A stretch of DNA of 64,000 nucleotides. Origin: JADJWR01 sp963847675. GTDB lineage: Bacteria > Pseudomonadota > Gammaproteobacteria > Burkholderiales > Burkholderiaceae_F. Position numbers and translations under genes: made by a program. Below the pieces are notes generated by a model that was not told the origin of the DNA, did no database searches, and was given only the letters and a program-made list of their open reading frames with translations. The number at the start of each line of letters is the position of its first letter. The stretch's first letter is position 1. This document shows, piece by piece, positions 10,161-19,100 of this stretch. Where the stretch lies: the NCBI GenBank assembly GCA_963847675.1, contig CAWKAP010000004.1, positions 310,001 to 374,000 of the forward strand, given 5' to 3'.

Positions 10161-11006
10161 TCAGGCGAAGACGCGGTGCGCGAGCGCCGGCAGGCTGGCG
10201 CGCACCTGCGCGATGCGGGCAGGATCGACCTCGCCGGTGATCACGCCCGGGCCCTCGTCGATCTGCGCGACGGTCTCGCCCCACGGATCGAACAGCACGC
10301 TGTGGCCGAAGGTCGCGCGCCCGTTGACATGCCGGCCGCCCTGGGCCGGCGCCAGCACGTAGCACAGGTTCTCGATCGCGCGCGCCCGCAACAGCGTGAG
10401 CCAGTGGGCGCGACCGGTGGTGGCGGTGAAGGCGGCCGGCACCAGGATCAGGTCCGGCTCGCCGAGCGAGCGGTACAGCTCGGGGAAGCGCAGGTCGTAG
10501 CAGACCGAGAGGCCGACCTTGATCCGCGGTCCGCCTTCAGGCGCGACCTCGAACGAGCGCAGCGTTCGTCCCGGCGTGATCGTCTTTGCCTCGTCGTAGG
10601 ACTCGTCACCGGTGGCGAAGGCGAACAGGTGGATCTTGTCGTAGCGCGCCACGCGCGCGCCGTCGGGCCCGTAGACGAGCACCGAGTTCATCACCCGGTC
10701 CGGCTGCGGCGCCACCAGGGGCACCGTGCCGCCGACGAGCCAGATCCGGTGCCGCGCCGCCGTCTCGGCGAGGAAGTCCTGGATCGGTCCGCTCCCGTCG
10801 GCTTCTCGCGCGGCGACCTTGTCGGTCTCGCGCCCCATCAGGCAGAAGTACTCGGGCAGCGCGACCAGCCGCGCGCCGTGCGCGGCCGCATCGTCGATCA
10901 GTCCTGCGGCGTCGCGCAGATTGGCGGCGACGTCCGGCTTCGACACCATCTGCACGGCGGCGACGCGGATCGTCGTTGGCGACGCGATTGGGGACGGGCT
11001 CGACAT
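10161..11006 (-). CDS. Carbon-nitrogen hydrolase (Nit1/deaminated-glutathione amidase-like)
   Basis: Nitrilase-superfamily amidase of 281 residues. The catalytic triad residues are visible: Glu in LPEYFCLMG (~55), Lys in YDKIHLFAFATGDESYDE (~128), and Cys in GLSVCYDLRFPELYR (~170). The HLF/DESY context and the REF-type placement beside glnE match the Nit group that repairs deaminated glutathione. The ATG at 11006 is preferred over a GTG 15 bases upstream. Divergent from glnE. Confidence 0.88.
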   Translation of the reverse strand: MSSPSPIASPTTIRVAAVQMVSKPDVAANLRDAAGLIDDAAAHGARLVALPEYFCLMGRETDKVAAREADGSGPIQDFLAETAARHRIWLVGGTVPLVAPQPDRVMNSVLVYGPDGARVARYDKIHLFAFATGDESYDEAKTITPGRTLRSFEVAPEGGPRIKVGLSVCYDLRFPELYRSLGEPDLILVPAAFTATTGRAHWLTLLRARAIENLCYVLAPAQGGRHVNGRATFGHSVLFDPWGETVAQIDEGPGVITGEVDPARIAQVRASLPALAHRVFA

Positions 11007-11150
11007 GACGGCAAGGCGCACGGTCGGGGGCTGCAGTCGAGCTTACAACAGCGCGCCACCGCCGACGCTCCGTAAAATGCACAGCAGATTCACGAGGCGG
11101 CACAAGCAGCGGCGAAGACGAGGTTTTCGCCGTGCCCTGGACAACGAACG

Positions 11151-13970
11151 ATGATCGACGAGCCTGTGCGCGCCGGCTGCGCGCGCGCGATGCAGCTGTC
11201 GCGCTTCGTTGTCCGCGCCCTCGCGGCCGAGGCGGGCGCGGGATCGGGCGAAGCGCAGCTGTTGCAGCGGCTGTGCGAGCTTGCTGCCGAACCCTGGTCG
11301 GCGAGCCGACTGCAGGCCGAATACGAGTCGCTCGTAGGAGCGGGCGACGGCGACGAGGCTGCACTGGCGCAGCGGCTGCGCCGCCTGCGCCGGCGCGTGC
11401 TGCTCGGGCTGGCGGCGCGCGACATCGGCGGCGTGGCCGAGCTCGCCGAAGTGGTCGGCACGGTCACCGCATTGGCCGAGTTGGCTGTCGGCGAAGCCTT
11501 GCGCCTGCACGCGCCGCTGCTGGCGCAGCGGCACGGCGTGCCGCTCGCCGCCGACGGCACGCCCCAGGACCTGCTGGTGGTGGCAATGGGCAAGGGCGGC
11601 GGCGGAGAACTGAACGTTTCGTCCGACCTCGACCTGGTGTTCGTCTACGACGAGGACGGCGAGACCGGCGCGCACGGCGAATTCACCGAAGCACCGCGGC
11701 CGATTTCCAATCACGAGTTCTTCGAGCGGCTCGGCAAGCGGCTGATCGCCGCGCTGTCGGACGTCACCGCCGACGGTTTCGTGTTTCGCGTCGACATGCG
11801 CCTGCGGCCGCACGGCGACGCCGGGCCGCTCGCCGTGTCCAACGCAATGCTCGAGGAGTACCTGCTGCGCGAAGGCCGCGACTGGGAGCGCTTCGCCTGG
11901 CTGAAGGGCCGGGTCATCTCCGGCCCGGTGCTCGCCGACGCGGCGGCCTTCGAGCGGCAGCGCGCCGCGCTCGAGTCGCTGGTGCGGCCATTCGTGTTTC
12001 GCAAGTACCTCGACTTCAGCGCGATCGCCTCGCTGCGCGACCTGCATGCGCAGATCCGCGCCCAGACGCGGGCAAAGTCGGCGCGCCGCGCCGGCGGTGT
12101 GGACGCGCACGATGACAACGTCAAGCTCGGCCGCGGCGGAATCCGCGAGATCGAGTTCATCGCGCAGACGCTGCAGGTGATCCGCGGCGGGCGCGACGCG
12201 CGCCTGCGCGACCGCGCCACGCGGCCCACGCTGGCCACGCTGGCGCAGGTCGGCGTGCTGCCGGCGGCGCTCGCCGAGCGACTGGCCGCGCACTACGTCT
12301 TCCTGCGCCGGCTCGAGCATGCGCTGCAGTACGTCGACGATGCGCAGACGCATCAGCTGCCGGCCGACGAGACGGCGCTCGCCAATGTGGCGGCGATGCT
12401 CGGCCTGGCATCGGCAGGCGAGTTGCGCGAGCGTTTCGATGCGGTGACCGAGGAGGTTGCCGCCGCGTTCGACAGCGTGTTCATGACGCCGCCGCAGGAA
12501 GACGCCGAGATCTCCGTGAGCGGCGACGAGGCGGCGTTGCTCGAGCGGCTGCGCGCTGCGGGCGTGGACGATGCGACGGCATGCGCCGCGCGCGTCCGCG
12601 CACTTCTCGAGGCGCGGCGCGTGCTCGCGGCCACCGGCCCAACGCGGGCGACGATCGAGCGGCTGATCCTGCAGGCCGTGGCCCGGCTGGCCGAACTGCC
12701 GCGCACGGTGAGCGTGGACGAAGTGCTGGCGCGGCTGGCGCAGCTGCTCGAGTCGATCGCCGGCCGCGGCACCTACATTGCGCTGCTGGCGCAGTATCCG
12801 CACGCCTTCGAGCGCGTGCTGCGCCTGCTGGCCGCCAGTCGCTGGGCCACCGACTACCTCGTGCAGCGGCCGATCCTGCTCGACGAACTGCTCGACGAGC
12901 GGCTGACCGACCTCACCAACGACAGCGCGGTCGACTTCCGCGAGTACGCGGCGGAACTGCAGGCGCACCTGGCCGAACTCGGCGACGACGTCGAAGGACG
13001 GATGAACCTGGTCCGCGACGAGCACCACGCGCAGGTGTTCCGGCTGCTGATCGCCGACCTCGACGGCCGGCTGTCGGTCGAGCGCCTCGCCGACCACCTG
13101 TCGGCGCTGGCCGACGCGACGCTGGGCGCGGTGCTGCACCAGGCATGGCAGGTCGCCCCGCGCCGGCACGTCGAGGTGCCGCGCTTCGCGATCCTCGGTT
13201 ACGGCAAGCTCGGCGGCAAGGAACTCGGCTATGCCTCCGACCTGGACCTGGTGTTCGTCTACGACGACGACTCGCCCGACGCGGCGCCGAATTACGTCGG
13301 GCTGGCGCGCCGCATCGTGCTGTGGCTGACCACGATCACTTCCAGCGGTGTGCTGTTCGACGTCGACCTGCGGCTGCGGCCGAACGGCGAGGCCGGCATG
13401 CCGGCCGTGCCGATCGAGGCCTTCGAGCAGTACCAGCGGCGCGAAGGCGGCAGCGGCGCGTGGACGTGGGAGCATCAGGCGCTGACCCGGGCGCGCTACG
13501 TTGCCGGCGATGCCGCCATCGGCGCGCGCTTCGAGCGGCTGCGCAACGAGGTGCTGGCCATGCCGCGCGAGCGCGGCCCGCTCGCGGCCGACGTGATCGA
13601 CATGCGCCGGCGCATGCTGGAAGGCCATCCGAACCGCAGCAATCTGTTCGACCTCAAGCACGACCGCGGCGGCATGGTGGACGTCGAGTTCATCGTCCAG
13701 TTCCTGGTGCTCGCCCATTCGAACACGCAGCCGCGCCTGCTGGGCAACCTCGGCAACATCGCGCTGCTGCACATCGCGGGCGAGCTTGGCCTCGTCGACG
13801 CGCGCCTTGCCGCCGAGGTCGCCGACGGTTATCGCACCTTCCGCAGGTTGCAGCACGAACTGCGGCTGAACAACGCGGCCTATGCACGCGTGCCGCCCGA
13901 CACGGTGGCCGGCGAGGCGGTCGCGGTGAAGTCGCTTTGGCGCGCGGTGTTCGGGACCGACGGTCCCTGA
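11151..13970 (+). CDS. glnE: Bifunctional glutamine-synthetase adenylyltransferase/deadenylase
   Basis: Controls glutamine synthetase by adding or removing AMP in response to PII. The 939-residue product shows two nucleotidyltransferase domains, each with the G-G/S-x9-DxD signature: GGGELNVSSDLDLVFVYD (~160) and GGKELGYASDLDLVFVYD (~690). Each is followed by its helical GlnE domain (LGRGGIREIEFIAQTLQ; HDRGGMVDVEFIVQFLV). It is intact over 2.8 kb. A TAAAAT box at about 11072 is a possible -10. The gene ends head-on with azlD. Confidence 0.97.
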   Translation: MIDEPVRAGCARAMQLSRFVVRALAAEAGAGSGEAQLLQRLCELAAEPWSASRLQAEYESLVGAGDGDEAALAQRLRRLRRRVLLGLAARDIGGVAELAEVVGTVTALAELAVGEALRLHAPLLAQRHGVPLAADGTPQDLLVVAMGKGGGGELNVSSDLDLVFVYDEDGETGAHGEFTEAPRPISNHEFFERLGKRLIAALSDVTADGFVFRVDMRLRPHGDAGPLAVSNAMLEEYLLREGRDWERFAWLKGRVISGPVLADAAAFERQRAALESLVRPFVFRKYLDFSAIASLRDLHAQIRAQTRAKSARRAGGVDAHDDNVKLGRGGIREIEFIAQTLQVIRGGRDARLRDRATRPTLATLAQVGVLPAALAERLAAHYVFLRRLEHALQYVDDAQTHQLPADETALANVAAMLGLASAGELRERFDAVTEEVAAAFDSVFMTPPQEDAEISVSGDEAALLERLRAAGVDDATACAARVRALLEARRVLAATGPTRATIERLILQAVARLAELPRTVSVDEVLARLAQLLESIAGRGTYIALLAQYPHAFERVLRLLAASRWATDYLVQRPILLDELLDERLTDLTNDSAVDFREYAAELQAHLAELGDDVEGRMNLVRDEHHAQVFRLLIADLDGRLSVERLADHLSALADATLGAVLHQAWQVAPRRHVEVPRFAILGYGKLGGKELGYASDLDLVFVYDDDSPDAAPNYVGLARRIVLWLTTITSSGVLFDVDLRLRPNGEAGMPAVPIEAFEQYQRREGGSGAWTWEHQALTRARYVAGDAAIGARFERLRNEVLAMPRERGPLAADVIDMRRRMLEGHPNRSNLFDLKHDRGGMVDVEFIVQFLVLAHSNTQPRLLGNLGNIALLHIAGELGLVDARLAAEVADGYRTFRRLQHELRLNNAAYARVPPDTVAGEAVAVKSLWRAVFGTDGP

Positions 13971-14003
13971 CTTCCGTCTTCGCGCCAGGCCCCCGGCGCG
14001 CGC

Positions 14004-14327
14004 TCAGCCGAAGTGGCGCAGGGCCAGATAGATCGCCATGCCGACGCCCATCGTGGCCATCATGCTGCGCGTCGCCAGCATGACGGCAATACCGGCCGTG
14101 CCGGCGACGAACTTCGCGTTGGCCAGCGAAATCGCCCACGCACCCTGCTCGGTCAGCAGTTCGGGCGCGATCAGCGCGGTGAGCGCGCAGGCCGGCGCGA
14201 AGCGCAGCGCGTGCTGGACGCGCTCCGGCAGCGGGATGCGGTCACCGAAGACCATCATCACCGTTCGCGTGGCGAGCGTGATGGCGGTCATGCCGATGAT
14301 GGCGAGCCAGACGTCCAGGGTGCTCAT
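14004..14327 (-). CDS. azlD: AzlD-family branched-chain amino acid exporter subunit
   Basis: Small four-helix inner-membrane protein (107 residues) of the AzlD family, the partner of AzlC in exporting branched-chain amino acids. Motifs: LAIIGMTAITLATRTVMMVFG near the N-terminus and PERVQHALRFAPACALTALIAPELL. The start overlaps the azlC stop (ATGA), the usual coupling of the pair. Proximity to ilvE fits branched-chain amino acid homeostasis. Confidence 0.92.
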   Translation of the reverse strand: MSTLDVWLAIIGMTAITLATRTVMMVFGDRIPLPERVQHALRFAPACALTALIAPELLTEQGAWAISLANAKFVAGTAGIAVMLATRSMMATMGVGMAIYLALRHFG

Positions 14328-15079
14328 GCCGTCCTGCCGACCCGGTCCACGAGGATGTCGACGACGATCGCCGCGCTGATGCCCGCGGTCACGGCCACCA
14401 CCAGCCCGAGCTTCAGCGGCGCGCCGGCGGCGAGCACGGCGACCACCGCCGCGACGAGAGCGCCTGACAGCGCGGCAGCGCCGACGATCATCGGCAGCAC
14501 GAGCGCGGCAAGCGCCAGGATGGCGACGAAGTCCAGGCCCCAGTCGCCCGGGATGCCGCCGCCGAGGAAGATCCCGGCAATCGACGACGCCTGCCACACC
14601 ACCCAGGTACCGGAGGCGATGCCGAGATAGAACCAGGTCCGCTCGCTGCTGCCGGTCGCCGGCAGCGGCTGCGCCGACCAGCGCGAGACGCTGAGCGCGA
14701 AGCTGACGTCACCGGTGACATAGCCGAGCGCGATCCGCTTGGCGAGCGGCAGATGGCGGAAATACGGGTACAGCCCGGCCGAGAAGATCACGAAGCGCAG
14801 GTTGACCACTGCGGCGGTGAGCAGGACGACCCACACCGGTGCGCCGGTGGAGATCAGCGGCAATGCAGCGAGTTGTGCGCTGCCGGCGAACATCAGCAGC
14901 GACATGCCGAGTGCCTGCCACTGCGTCAGCCCGCTCTTGACCATCGCCACGCCGGTGACCAGGCCCCAGGCGGCAAGCGCGATCAGTGCCGGCGCCACCA
15001 CGCGCAACCCGGCCAGCCACGCCGTGCGCCGCGCCTGCGCCGTGTGCGGGTGGCGGCCGAACAGCGCGCGCCCGATCAT
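14324..15079 (-). CDS. azlC: AzlC-family branched-chain amino acid exporter, large subunit
   Basis: Inner-membrane permease (251 residues) of the AzlC/YgaZ family. It has family motifs GMSLLMFAGSAQLAALPLI, NLRFVIFSAGLYPYFRHLPLAKRI and YVTGDVSFALS (AzlC hallmark blocks). It sits 7 bases after the upstream MFS gene and overlaps azlD by four bases, so the three are likely one transcript. Confidence 0.92.
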   Translation of the reverse strand: MIGRALFGRHPHTAQARRTAWLAGLRVVAPALIALAAWGLVTGVAMVKSGLTQWQALGMSLLMFAGSAQLAALPLISTGAPVWVVLLTAAVVNLRFVIFSAGLYPYFRHLPLAKRIALGYVTGDVSFALSVSRWSAQPLPATGSSERTWFYLGIASGTWVVWQASSIAGIFLGGGIPGDWGLDFVAILALAALVLPMIVGAAALSGALVAAVVAVLAAGAPLKLGLVVAVTAGISAAIVVDILVDRVGRTA

Positions 15080-15086
15080 CGCCGCG

Positions 15087-16298
15087 TCATGCCGGCGACA
15101 GCGGGACAGCCTGCGGCGGCGTGCGACGGTGAAGCCAGACCAGCGCCGCCGTGGCAAGGGCGAGCGCCGGCAGCGAATACAGGTTGAGATCCGTCCAGCC
15201 GGTGGCCGAAAGCAGCGCGCCCGAGGCCGCCGACGAGGTGATCATGGTCAGGAACACGGCCAGGTCGTTGATGCCCTGCGCGCGCGCCTTCTCCGCCGGT
15301 CGGTAGGTCGAGGTCAGCAGCGCGGTTGCGCCGGTGAACATGAAGTTCCAGCCGACGCCGAGCGCAAAGAGCGCGATCCAGAAGTGCCAGTAGCTGAGTC
15401 CTGCGTGCGCCACCGCGACGGTGACGAACATCAGCGCGCAGCCGGCGAGCATCACCCGCTCCCTGCCGAAGCGGCGCAGCAGCGAACCGGTGAAGAACCC
15501 AGGGGCGAACATCGCGATCACGTGCCACATGATCACGTCGGCGGCCTGCGGGTAGCCGAAACCGCATACCTTCATCGCCAGCGGCGTGGCGGTCATCAGC
15601 AGGTTCATCGCGCCGTAGCTGACGGCGCCAACCACCACGGCGACGACGAAGGCCGGCTCGCTGACGATCTGCTTCAGCGGCCGTGCCGGGCCGCCCGTGG
15701 CGGCGTGCGCCGCCTGCGGGATGCGCAGGCGACTGGCGATGGCGCAGGCGACCAGCGCCACGATGGACAGGGCGAGGTAGGTCCCGGCGAACGCGGTCGG
15801 CAGGGCCTCGCGCGTGAGCTTGCTCATTTCGGGGCCGATGATCCCGCCGGCGAGTCCGCCGGCGAGCACCCAGGCGATCGCGCGCTCCTTCAGGTGCGGG
15901 GCGTAGGCGTCGGCCACGTCGGCGGCGGCGAAGCGCATGTACTGCGCGAAGGCGTTGTACAACCCGACGACGAAGGTGCCCGCGCACACCAGCACGAAGC
16001 TCCCGGTGAACACGCCGACGGCGGCAATCGTCGTCCCGATGAAGCCCATGGTGGTGCCGAACATGAAGCCGGCGCGGCGGCCCCAGCGTCCCATTGCCAG
16101 CGACGCGGGCAGCGTGGTGAGCGCAGCGCCGATGATGTAGGTCGTCACCGGCAGCGTGGCCAGCAGCGGGGTCGGCGCCAGCGCCAGGCCGACCAGACCG
16201 TTGACGGTGATCAGCGTGACGTTGTTGACGTAGAGCAGCGCCTGGCAGGTGACGAGCAGCAGGATCTGGCGGTGCGCGCTGGACTGATCGGAGGACAC
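15087..16298 (-). CDS. MFS transporter
   Basis: Twelve-helix major-facilitator permease of about 403 residues. It has the loop 2-3 motif ASLAMGRWGRRAGFMFG and the repeat-related loop TGSLLRRFGRERVMLAG in the second half, typical of YbjJ/UMF-type MFS proteins. The GTG at 16298 is chosen because coding potential ends there and a TACAAT box lies exactly 7 bases upstream; no Shine-Dalgarno is visible, so the mRNA may be leaderless. Substrate unknown; linkage to azlCD suggests amino-acid-related export (inference). Confidence 0.8.
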   Translation of the reverse strand: MSSDQSSAHRQILLLVTCQALLYVNNVTLITVNGLVGLALAPTPLLATLPVTTYIIGAALTTLPASLAMGRWGRRAGFMFGTTMGFIGTTIAAVGVFTGSFVLVCAGTFVVGLYNAFAQYMRFAAADVADAYAPHLKERAIAWVLAGGLAGGIIGPEMSKLTREALPTAFAGTYLALSIVALVACAIASRLRIPQAAHAATGGPARPLKQIVSEPAFVVAVVVGAVSYGAMNLLMTATPLAMKVCGFGYPQAADVIMWHVIAMFAPGFFTGSLLRRFGRERVMLAGCALMFVTVAVAHAGLSYWHFWIALFALGVGWNFMFTGATALLTSTYRPAEKARAQGINDLAVFLTMITSSAASGALLSATGWTDLNLYSLPALALATAALVWLHRRTPPQAVPLSPA

Positions 16299-16305
16299 GG
16301 CGGCG

Positions 16306-16313
16306 ATTGTAGG
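16306..16313 (-). promoter_or_regulatory. Candidate -10 box for leaderless MFS mRNA
   Basis: CCTACAAT on the minus strand ends 7 bases before the GTG start at 16298, placing the transcription start at or within a base of the start codon. No -35 hexamer is evident. Confidence 0.4.
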
Positions 16314-16339
16314 GGGCCGGTCGCCGGCGACGCGCCCGG

Positions 16340-16346
16340 CTAGAAT
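16340..16346 (+). promoter_or_regulatory. ilvE: Candidate -10 box of ilvE
   Basis: CTAGAAT lies about 28 bases before the ilvE ATG, leaving room for a short leader that contains the GGAG ribosome site. It forms a divergent promoter region with the MFS gene. Confidence 0.4.
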
Positions 16347-16373
16347 CGCGGCCTGCGAGATGGGAGAAGAAAG

Positions 16374-17294
16374 ATGTCGATGGCCGACCGCGACGGGTTC
16401 ATCTGGTACGACGGCAAGCTGGTGCCTTGGCGCGATGCGAACACGCACGTGCTGACGCATTCGCTCCACTACGGCCTGGCCGTCTTCGAGGGCGTGCGCG
16501 CCTACAAGACCGAGATCGGCACGGCCGTTTTCCGCCTGCCGGAGCACACCGAGCGGCTGTTCAACTCGGCGAAGATCTTCATGATGGACATTCCGTACAC
16601 GCGCGAGGTCATCAACGAGGCACAGCGCGAGGTGGTGCGGGCCAACAAGCTCGAATCCTGCTACCTGCGGCCGCTGGCGTTCTACGGCTCGGAGAAGATG
16701 GGCGTCAGCCCGAAGGGCGCCAAGGTTCACGTGGCGATCGCGGCCTGGCCATGGGGCGCTTACCTCGGCGAGGAAGGCCTGCAGAAGGGCATCCGCGTCA
16801 AGACGTCCTCGTACGCGCGCCACCACATCAACGTATCGATGGTGCGCTCGAAGACGGCGGGCCACTACGTCAACTCGATCCTCGCCAACCTCGAGGCCAC
16901 CAACGACGGCTACGACGAGGCGCTGCTGCTCGACACGCAGGGCTTCGTCGCCGAAGGCGCCGGCGAGAACCTGTTCGTGGTGCGCGACGGCCAGATCTTC
17001 GAGCCGCAGATGGTCTCGGGCCTGAGCGGCATCACCCGCGCGACGATCATCGAACTGGCGCGCGACCTCGGCTACACGATCACCGCCAAGCCGATGACCC
17101 GCGACGACGTCTATCTGGCGGACGAGGCATTTTTCACCGGCACCGCTGCCGAGGTCACGCCGATCCGCGAGGTCGACGGCCGTCAGATCGGCGCCGGTCG
17201 CCGCGGCCCGCTGACCGAGAAACTGCAGACCCTGTTCTTCGACGTCGTCAACGGCCGGGCCGAGAAGTACCGTCGCTGGCTGACCAAGGTATGA
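16374..17294 (+). CDS. ilvE: Branched-chain amino acid aminotransferase
   Basis: PLP enzyme that catalyses the last step of Leu, Ile and Val synthesis. The 306-residue protein is full length. It has THVLTHSLHYGLAVFEGVRAYKT at the N-terminus, the conserved EKMGVSPKGAKVHVAIAAWPWG block, SKTAGHYVNSILANLEAT with the catalytic lysine near its end region, and GAGENLFVV. GGAG lies 9 bases before the ATG. The stop overlaps the downstream zinc-finger gene (ATGA). Confidence 0.97.
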   Translation: MSMADRDGFIWYDGKLVPWRDANTHVLTHSLHYGLAVFEGVRAYKTEIGTAVFRLPEHTERLFNSAKIFMMDIPYTREVINEAQREVVRANKLESCYLRPLAFYGSEKMGVSPKGAKVHVAIAAWPWGAYLGEEGLQKGIRVKTSSYARHHINVSMVRSKTAGHYVNSILANLEATNDGYDEALLLDTQGFVAEGAGENLFVVRDGQIFEPQMVSGLSGITRATIIELARDLGYTITAKPMTRDDVYLADEAFFTGTAAEVTPIREVDGRQIGAGRRGPLTEKLQTLFFDVVNGRAEKYRRWLTKV

Positions 17295-17494
17295 GCACCA
17301 CGGCAGCCGGGTTGCCGGTCGTCGAACTCGCGGCCAGCGATCTGCCGGCGTTCTGTCCGAATCCGCAGATGCCGGTGTGGAACCACCATCCGCGCGTGTT
17401 CCTCGACGTCGTCACCCGGGGCGAGGCGATGTGCCCGTACTGCGGCACGCGCTATCGCCTGAAGGCCGGCGAGAAGGTCGCGGGCCATCACTGA
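17291..17494 (+). CDS. CHCC-type zinc-finger domain protein
   Basis: A 67-residue cytoplasmic protein with one predicted zinc site: FCPNPQMPVWNHHPRVFLDV followed by AMCPYCGTRYRLKAGEKV, i.e. the zf-CHCC fold also found in the mitochondrial complex I subunit NDUFS6. The start overlaps the ilvE stop by four bases, so its expression is coupled to ilvE. Its role is unknown; the ilvE neighbour is common in related bacteria as far as I recall. Confidence 0.85.
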   Translation: MSTTAAGLPVVELAASDLPAFCPNPQMPVWNHHPRVFLDVVTRGEAMCPYCGTRYRLKAGEKVAGHH

Positions 17495-17510
17495 GGCCGG
17501 GGGCGCGATC

Positions 17511-17954
17511 GTGTCGAGGCTCGTCAAGCCGCTGCTTTTCGCCTCCAGCGATGAGTGCGAACAGGCCTTCTACGAAGCGCTCGAGGCCGCCGACGCCGAC
17601 GCTGCGGTCGACCTCTGGCTCGACGACGCCGACGTGTGCTGCGTGCATCCGAACGGGCCGCGCCTGGTCGGCCATGGCGCGGTGATCGGCTCCTGGCGCG
17701 CCATCCTGGCCAACGGTCCGCTGCGGGTTCGCGCGGCGTCGAAGAAGACGCTGGAAACGCCGATGATCGCCCTGCACAACGTGGTCGAGGAAGTCCTCGT
17801 CCAGCAGGGGCGCTCGCAGAAGATCGTGCACGTGATCGCCACCAACGCCTACGTGAAGACGCCGTCCGGCTGGAAGATGGTGCTGCACCATGCCTCGCCG
17901 GCGCCGGAGGGGCAGGCCAGCGAAGTCGAGTCGCCGACGGGGCCGTTGCATTAG
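17511..17954 (+). CDS. NTF2-like / SnoaL-fold protein
   Basis: A 147-residue soluble protein with a GTG start, 16 bases after the zinc-finger gene. The pattern FYEALEAADADAAVDLWLDDADVCCVHPNGPRLVGHGAVIGSWR is typical of the nuclear-transport-factor-2/SnoaL cone fold (W-x4-D..hP-x-G/G-x..I..SW). The C-terminal half, with NAYVKTPSGWKMVLHHASP, completes the fold. Probably a ligand-binding or small catalytic domain; its substrate is not evident. Confidence 0.75.
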   Translation: MSRLVKPLLFASSDECEQAFYEALEAADADAAVDLWLDDADVCCVHPNGPRLVGHGAVIGSWRAILANGPLRVRAASKKTLETPMIALHNVVEEVLVQQGRSQKIVHVIATNAYVKTPSGWKMVLHHASPAPEGQASEVESPTGPLH

Positions 17955-18118
17955 GCGCGGCGCGATGTACGCGATCCTGCGCGATCGCACGTGCACGCGA
18001 CCGCGGTGAGAAGTCAGGCGCGCCGCCTTGGGCGGCTCGGCGCCGGCGCGCAGGACAACTGACAGACGAGCGGCGCGCGGGGCGCGCCGCAACCTTTGCC
18101 GGCCCCGTCCCTTCGTTC

Positions 18119-19093
18119 ATGCCGCTGATCGAGTCGAGTTACCGCGCGCCGTTGTGGCTGCCGGGCGCGCATCTGCAGACCATTGCGGCGGCGCGGCTGG
18201 TCCCGCTGCCGCGGGTCGAGTACCGGCGCGAGCGGTGGGATACGCCCGATGGCGACTTCATCGACGTCGATTCCCCGTTGCCCGAACCTGCCGCGGTCGA
18301 TGCGCCGGTGCTGGTGCTGTTTCACGGGCTCGAAGGGTGCTCGCAGTCGCATTACGCGCGGGCCATCATGCGCGCCGCTGCCGACCGCGGCTGGCGCGGA
18401 CTGGTGCCGCACTTTCGCGGCTGCTCGGGCGAGCCGAACCGCCTGCCGCGCGCGTATCACTCCGGCGATGCGGAGGAGGGTGACTGGATCCTGCGCCGAG
18501 CGCACGCGCGATATCCGGCCGCGCGGCTGCACGCGGTCGGCATCTCGCTCGGCGGCAACATGCTCGCCAAGTGGCTCGGCGAGCGCGGCACCGATGCGAG
18601 CTTCGTCGCCGCGGCAGCGTCGATCGGCTCGCCGCTCGACCTGGCGGCCGGCGGCGCGGCGCTGGCGCGCGGCTTCAACCTCCTCTACACGCACATGTTC
18701 CTCGCCACGCTGAAAAGGAAGGCACTGGCGAAGGCCGCCCGCTTCCCGGGCATCGCCTCGGCCGACGCGATCCGAACCAGCCGCAACCTGTACGAGTTCG
18801 ACAACGCCTACACGGCGCCGGTGCACGGCTACCGCGACACCGACGACTACTGGGCGCGCGCCTCGGGAAAGCCGCATCTCGGCGGCGTCGCCGTGCCGCA
18901 CCTCGTGCTCAACGCGCGCAACGATCCGTTCGTTCCGGCGGCAAGCCTGCCGCTGCCGCACGGCGTTTCGCGCTTCGTGCACCTCGAGCAGCCGGACGAG
19001 GGCGGCCACATCGGCTTTGCCTGTGGCCGCTTTCCCGGCGGGCTCGGCTGGCTGCCGCAGCGGCTGTTCCGCTTCTTCGAAGAGGGCCTGTAG
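18119..19093 (+). CDS. YheT-family alpha/beta hydrolase
   Basis: A 324-residue esterase-like protein of the YheT/ABHD1-3 group. Visible features: the family N-terminal block APLWLPGAHLQTI, oxyanion region VLVLFHGLEGCSQSHYAR, FRGCSGEPNRLPRAYHSGD, nucleophile elbow GISLGGNMLAKWLGE (Ser about 145), and acid/His region NARNDPFVP...EGGHIGF. Substrate unknown; some relatives act on short acyl esters. It meets the SDR gene tail-to-tail. Confidence 0.9.
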   Translation: MPLIESSYRAPLWLPGAHLQTIAAARLVPLPRVEYRRERWDTPDGDFIDVDSPLPEPAAVDAPVLVLFHGLEGCSQSHYARAIMRAAADRGWRGLVPHFRGCSGEPNRLPRAYHSGDAEEGDWILRRAHARYPAARLHAVGISLGGNMLAKWLGERGTDASFVAAAASIGSPLDLAAGGAALARGFNLLYTHMFLATLKRKALAKAARFPGIASADAIRTSRNLYEFDNAYTAPVHGYRDTDDYWARASGKPHLGGVAVPHLVLNARNDPFVPAASLPLPHGVSRFVHLEQPDEGGHIGFACGRFPGGLGWLPQRLFRFFEEGL

Positions 19094-19100
19094 CCGCTTC

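Noticed and set aside
11043..13856. 937-codon open frame on the minus strand opposite glnE
   Set aside because: It mirrors glnE exactly, its product is His/Gln/Arg-rich without domains, and glnE on the plus strand has two clear nucleotidyltransferase motifs. Long antisense frames are expected in such GC-rich DNA.
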